Positions 37,348 through 39,977 of a DNA stretch of 39,977 bases are shown in pieces. Numbering within the stretch: position 1 is the first letter of the stretch; every line of letters begins with the position of its first letter. The DNA is from Sinorhizobium psoraleae. Its GTDB lineage: Bacteria; Pseudomonadota; Alphaproteobacteria; Rhizobiales; Rhizobiaceae. Both the position numbers and the translations under genes were made by a program. Under the pieces are notes generated by a model. It ran no database searches, was not told where the DNA came from, and saw nothing but the letters and a program-made list of their open reading frames with translations. The DNA is taken from contig NZ_JABEKV010000018.1 of the NCBI RefSeq assembly GCF_013283645.1, positions 1-39,977 on the forward strand, in the 5' to 3' direction.

Positions 37348-37772
37348 TGTAGTGGCTCGATTTCGCACAGGGGATCACCGAAGCCGACAAGGGCATCGGG
37401 TTCTGTCAACCGTCTGGTCAGCAAGCCGGACCGGCCGGCAGGAATGGGAAGCAGGACGAAACCGATGCGTAGGAAGCCGATCACGTCCTTGTCGGAAACC
37501 GCACGCGGGAGATGCTCGGCTTCGGCCGGAGCCGAAGGATGTGAGGCGCAGAAGCGGCCCGCCATCGGCGCCTTGACGATCGCTACCAGTGGCGCCGAAA
37601 AGTCTGGCTGTGCGTTTCCGATCAAGCTGACGCGAGCGCCCTCTCCCTTCGAAACGACTATGCGCAGATGTCCGCCCGCCTTGGTGATTTCGAGGCCGTC
37701 GACACCCGCCGCAATCAAGGCATCGGTCAGGACTGCAATTGTCGCCGGATCGCTGAGATCGATCGCGCTCAT
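37344..37772 (-). CDS. BCCP-like protein without a biotinylation lysine
   Basis: 142 residues from MSAIDLSDPATIAVLTDAL (ATGA overlap with accC). The N-terminal part resembles the start of biotin carboxyl carrier proteins (LEITKAGGHLRIVVSKG), and the C-terminal part has a biotinyl-fold outline (VKAPMAGRF ... HLPRAVSDKDVIGFLRIG ... DALVGFGDPLCEIEPL). Where a carrier has A-M-K-M, this protein has LLPIPAGRSG, so no lysine is available for biotin. It cannot be a normal carrier. It may be a structural or regulatory subunit joining AccC-like and Pxp-like subunits (inference). Conserved coding, tight overlaps and intact frame argue against decay. Confidence 0.8.
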   Translation of the reverse strand: MSAIDLSDPATIAVLTDALIAAGVDGLEITKAGGHLRIVVSKGEGARVSLIGNAQPDFSAPLVAIVKAPMAGRFCASHPSAPAEAEHLPRAVSDKDVIGFLRIGFVLLPIPAGRSGLLTRRLTEPDALVGFGDPLCEIEPLQ

Positions 37773-39160
37773 GCTGTCCTCCGTTGCCTGAGCCATTGCT
37801 CGAGGTAATGGATGTCCATGTCTCCACGGGCAAAGGCTTCGTCTTCGAAGAGCGCACGCAGGAGCGGCAGATTGGTGGAAATCCCGTCCACCCGTGTGGC
37901 CGCCAGCGCCGCGCGCATTTTCGCTATTGCTTCCGCCCGGGTCGGCGCATGGACGATCAACTTGGCGATCAGAGAGTCATAATAGGGCGAAACCCTGTAG
38001 CCGGCGTGGATATGCGTGTCGACGCGAATGCCCGGCTCCTGGGGCAAAGCAAGATCGGTGATGAGGCCGGCTGAAGGCAAGAAGTTGTCGGGATCCTCGG
38101 CATTGATGCGGCATTCGAAAGAATGCCCATCGCATCTCACGTCGTCCTGGCGCAAATCCAGGGGCTCACCCTGCGCAGCCCTTATCTGGGCATGGACGAT
38201 ATCGATGCCGCTGGTCATTTCCGTGACCGGATGCTCGACCTGTAGGCGCGTATTCATCTCAATGAAATAGAACGCACCATTCTCGTAGAGGAATTCGAAG
38301 GTTCCAACGCCGCGGTAGCCGATCTGCCGACAGGCCTTTACACAAGCCAGCCCGACAGAGTGGATCACATCCGGCGCAATGCCCGGCGCTGGCGCCTCCT
38401 CCACCACCTTCTGGTGACGGCGCTGCATCGAACAGTCGCGATGCCCGAGCCAGGCGGCATTGCCATGGGCATCGCAGAGCACCTGGATCTCGATATGCCG
38501 GGGATGTTCAAGAAACTTCTCCATGTACAGTTCGGGCGAACCGAACGCCTGACGGGCTTCCTCCCGGGTCAAGGCAATTGCCTCGTGCAACGCGTCGGCC
38601 TCCGGCACGACGCGCATGCCTCTTCCGCCTCCACCCCCGGCGGCCTTGATGATGACAGGGTATCCGATTTCCTGCGCGATACGTTCGACGGCGGCGGCAA
38701 CACCGGGAAGTGATGTGTCGGGACCGGGCACACAGGGCACGCCTGCGGCGATCATCGCCCGCTTCGCCGATATCTTGTCGCCCATGGTCGCGATCGACGA
38801 AGCCTCCGGCCCGATGAAAACAAGGCCGGCATTTTCGACCGCTTTGGAGAACGCCGCGCTTTCCGACAGGAATCCATAACCCGGATGGATTGCCCCTGCG
38901 CCGGTCAGACGCGCCGCCAGGAGGATCGCGTCCTGATTGAGATAGCTCTTTGCCGCATTCGAGGGACCAATGCATATTAAGCCGTCGGCAGCCTTGCCGT
39001 AAGGCGCGTGCTTGTCTGCCTCGGAACAGATCGCCACCGTCTTTAGACCGAGTTCACGGCAGGCGCGTTGGATCCGCGCGGCGATCTCCCCGCGATTGGC
39101 AATCAGCACCGTATCGAAGCGTTGCTTGGCCGACGCAGTGTTATCGAGAGGCTCGGCCAT
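37769..39160 (-). CDS. accC: Biotin carboxylase (AccC family)
   Basis: 463 residues. FDTVLIANRGEIAARIQRACRELG start, ATP-grasp glycine loop KAAGGGGGRGM, HIEIQVLCDAHGN, catalytic region FIEMNTRLQVEHPVTE and C-terminal GVSTNLP-like GISTNLPLLRAL. Carboxylates biotin on a carrier using ATP and bicarbonate. Its ATG overlaps the accB stop by one base (TAATG). No carboxyltransferase subunits accA/accD are nearby. Pxp subunits follow instead, so this copy is probably part of a specialised system rather than fatty-acid synthesis. Confidence 0.93.
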   Translation of the reverse strand: MAEPLDNTASAKQRFDTVLIANRGEIAARIQRACRELGLKTVAICSEADKHAPYGKAADGLICIGPSNAAKSYLNQDAILLAARLTGAGAIHPGYGFLSESAAFSKAVENAGLVFIGPEASSIATMGDKISAKRAMIAAGVPCVPGPDTSLPGVAAAVERIAQEIGYPVIIKAAGGGGGRGMRVVPEADALHEAIALTREEARQAFGSPELYMEKFLEHPRHIEIQVLCDAHGNAAWLGHRDCSMQRRHQKVVEEAPAPGIAPDVIHSVGLACVKACRQIGYRGVGTFEFLYENGAFYFIEMNTRLQVEHPVTEMTSGIDIVHAQIRAAQGEPLDLRQDDVRCDGHSFECRINAEDPDNFLPSAGLITDLALPQEPGIRVDTHIHAGYRVSPYYDSLIAKLIVHAPTRAEAIAKMRAALAATRVDGISTNLPLLRALFEDEAFARGDMDIHYLEQWLRQRRTA

Positions 39161-39591
39161 TATGCAATCTCCGCCAGCATGTCGCCCGTCTCGACCTCGC
39201 CGCCGTCGATTTTGGTCAGTTGCGCGATACGGCCGGCGCGCGGTGCGGCGACCTTGTTCAAGACCTTCATCGCCTCGATGATAAATAGGGTCTGGCCCTC
39301 CTCCACGGTGTCACCGATCTTGACGAACGGCTCCTGTCCCGGAGCCGGCGCCCGATGCAGGATGCCGAAGGTCGGCGCCTTCACAGGGAACGCCGACGTC
39401 TTGGCAGTTTCCGACGACGTCTCGAGGGGCGGCTCGGGCGAAGTACCCGCTGCTTCGCTTGGAGTTAGCGTCGATTCGACATCAGGCGTGCGGAAGATGC
39501 GAACCATGAGGTCCTTTTCCGTTACCCGGAGCTCGGTAATCTTCGAGCGTCCGACAAAATCGATCAGGGTCTTTATCTTAGACAGGTCCAT
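39160..39591 (-). CDS. accB: Biotin carboxyl carrier protein (AccB family)
   Basis: 143 residues from MDLSKIKTLIDFVGRSKITELRV, the usual BCCP opening; an in-frame ATG at 39624 would add 11 residues. A proline/threonine/serine linker is followed by the biotinyl domain: ILHRAPAPGQEPFVKIGDTVEEGQTLFIIEAMKVLNK, with the biotin lysine in AMKV, then GGEVETGDMLAEIA. First gene of the operon. The ribosome binding site is weak. Confidence 0.9.
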   Translation of the reverse strand: MDLSKIKTLIDFVGRSKITELRVTEKDLMVRIFRTPDVESTLTPSEAAGTSPEPPLETSSETAKTSAFPVKAPTFGILHRAPAPGQEPFVKIGDTVEEGQTLFIIEAMKVLNKVAAPRAGRIAQLTKIDGGEVETGDMLAEIA

Positions 39592-39922
39592 GAGCGCACT
39601 CGGTACTTCGGAATGCCGCTTCATGATCCGAACAGATCGGACCGCGTTCGGCTGACTTCCTCCGTAACACGATGTCCTGTTCGATGGGGTCAGAAGAACT
39701 TTTGATGACAGTCGGCGGCACGTTGACGCAGGATGTGCCAATTCGAACCGAGCGCGAGCTCGGCGCCTGGAGGGCTTAAGCTGCAGATTCGAAGCCGGTG
39801 CCCGAGAAGCGTCAGTTCCGGTCGATACACTATGCGATTTTAAAATGTAGGGGCTATTTAGTAATGCGACAGTTGGGCCAGTTAGATATCCGAGAGTGTC
39901 GCGTTTCTAACCGGCTGGCAGC
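39592..39922. other. Leader region upstream of accB
   Basis: No gene. It should hold the promoter of the accB-pxp-aminotransferase operon, but I cannot pick a -35/-10 pair with confidence. CCGAGC-GCGA-GCTCGG (39748-39763) can form a 6-bp hairpin. The 23-24 bp ISNCY-like units lie at its far end. Confidence 0.45.
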
Positions 39923-39929
39923 GTCGCAT
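39864..39929. repeat. Two ISNCY-like terminal units in opposite orientation
   Basis: ATGCGACAGTTGGGCCAGTTAGA on the plus strand (39864-39886) and a diverged copy on the minus strand (39906-39929; ATGCGAC-N7-GCCGGTTAGA) share the core found at 373-395. I read them as transposase binding units at an IS end; no transposase gene adjoins them on this side within the window. Confidence 0.65.
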
Positions 39930-39977
39930 CTCTCTTATGTTCGTATGCAAGCTCTTTGGTCATGATTTTTCCTTCCG
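39923..39977 (-). repeat. Right half of 55-bp perfect inverted repeat
   Basis: Exact reverse complement of 325-379. It runs to the last base of the window, so the repeat may be longer. It lies just outside the ISNCY-like units at 39864-39929. Confidence 0.9.

Noticed and set aside
39735..39750. TGGCAC on the minus strand upstream of accB
   Set aside because: The following GC is 8 rather than 10 bases from the GG, so not a -24/-12 promoter.

Overview
The window looks like an IS-rich accessory region, probably a symbiotic plasmid or island, of an alphaproteobacterium of the Rhizobium/Sinorhizobium/Mesorhizobium type. This rests on codon use, the protein families present, a perfect sigma-54 promoter, a hemN-type gene, and remnants of at least six IS families (ISNCY, IS110/IS1111, IS21, IS6, IS3/IS407, IS30). 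There is no rRNA, tRNA, CRISPR array or replication gene. Almost every real gene lies on the minus strand. The organism call is inference; no species is claimed.

Layout. 1-3.2 kb: a decayed ISNCY-type element split by an IS110-family element whose edges can be placed almost to the base. 3.4-7.1 kb: a compact secretion operon on the minus strand. A 58-residue peptide with a double-glycine leader (too short for routine ORF calling) is followed directly by a HlyD-type adaptor and an ABC exporter with a C39 peptidase domain. 7.17-9.77 kb: an IS21-family element with an 8-bp target duplication. 9.9-19.6 kb: a nonribosomal peptide synthetase (NRPS) locus between two inverted, truncated IS6-type ends. 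Read from a perfect -24/-12 promoter, the reconstructed assembly line is formyltransferase - partial C - A - T - C - A - T - thioesterase, that is, an N-formyl-dipeptide synthetase. It is now broken by one in-frame TAA, an IS3-family insertion with a 4-bp target duplication, and two single-base indels.

19.6-24.4 kb: a scrapyard of fragments (Fic-like, IS30, a lone IS3 end fused to a GntR fragment, IS21 and ISNCY ends) around one intact gene, a HemN-like radical SAM protein lacking the usual fourth cysteine.

24.4-39.6 kb: two well-preserved catabolic operons on the minus strand. The first (from about 32.4 kb down to 24.4 kb) encodes an SDR, a polar-amino-acid-type ABC importer, an RraA-like aldolase, a gluconate 5-dehydrogenase-like SDR, gluconokinase, a 2-hydroxyacid dehydrogenase and L-idonate 5-dehydrogenase. 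A divergent LysR gene beside it has a 1-bp frameshift. The second (39.6 kb down to 33.6 kb) encodes AccB, AccC, a BCCP-like protein without a biotinylation lysine, PxpB, PxpC, PxpA and an aspartate-type aminotransferase. Together they suggest uptake and breakdown of a compound containing an acidic sugar and/or a glutamate/5-oxoproline unit (inference).

The window is bracketed by a perfect 55-bp inverted repeat (325-379 and 39923-39977) that adjoins ISNCY-like terminal units. Single-base frameshifts recur in IS genes, the NRPS and lysR, so sequencing error must be excluded before calling these genes dead.
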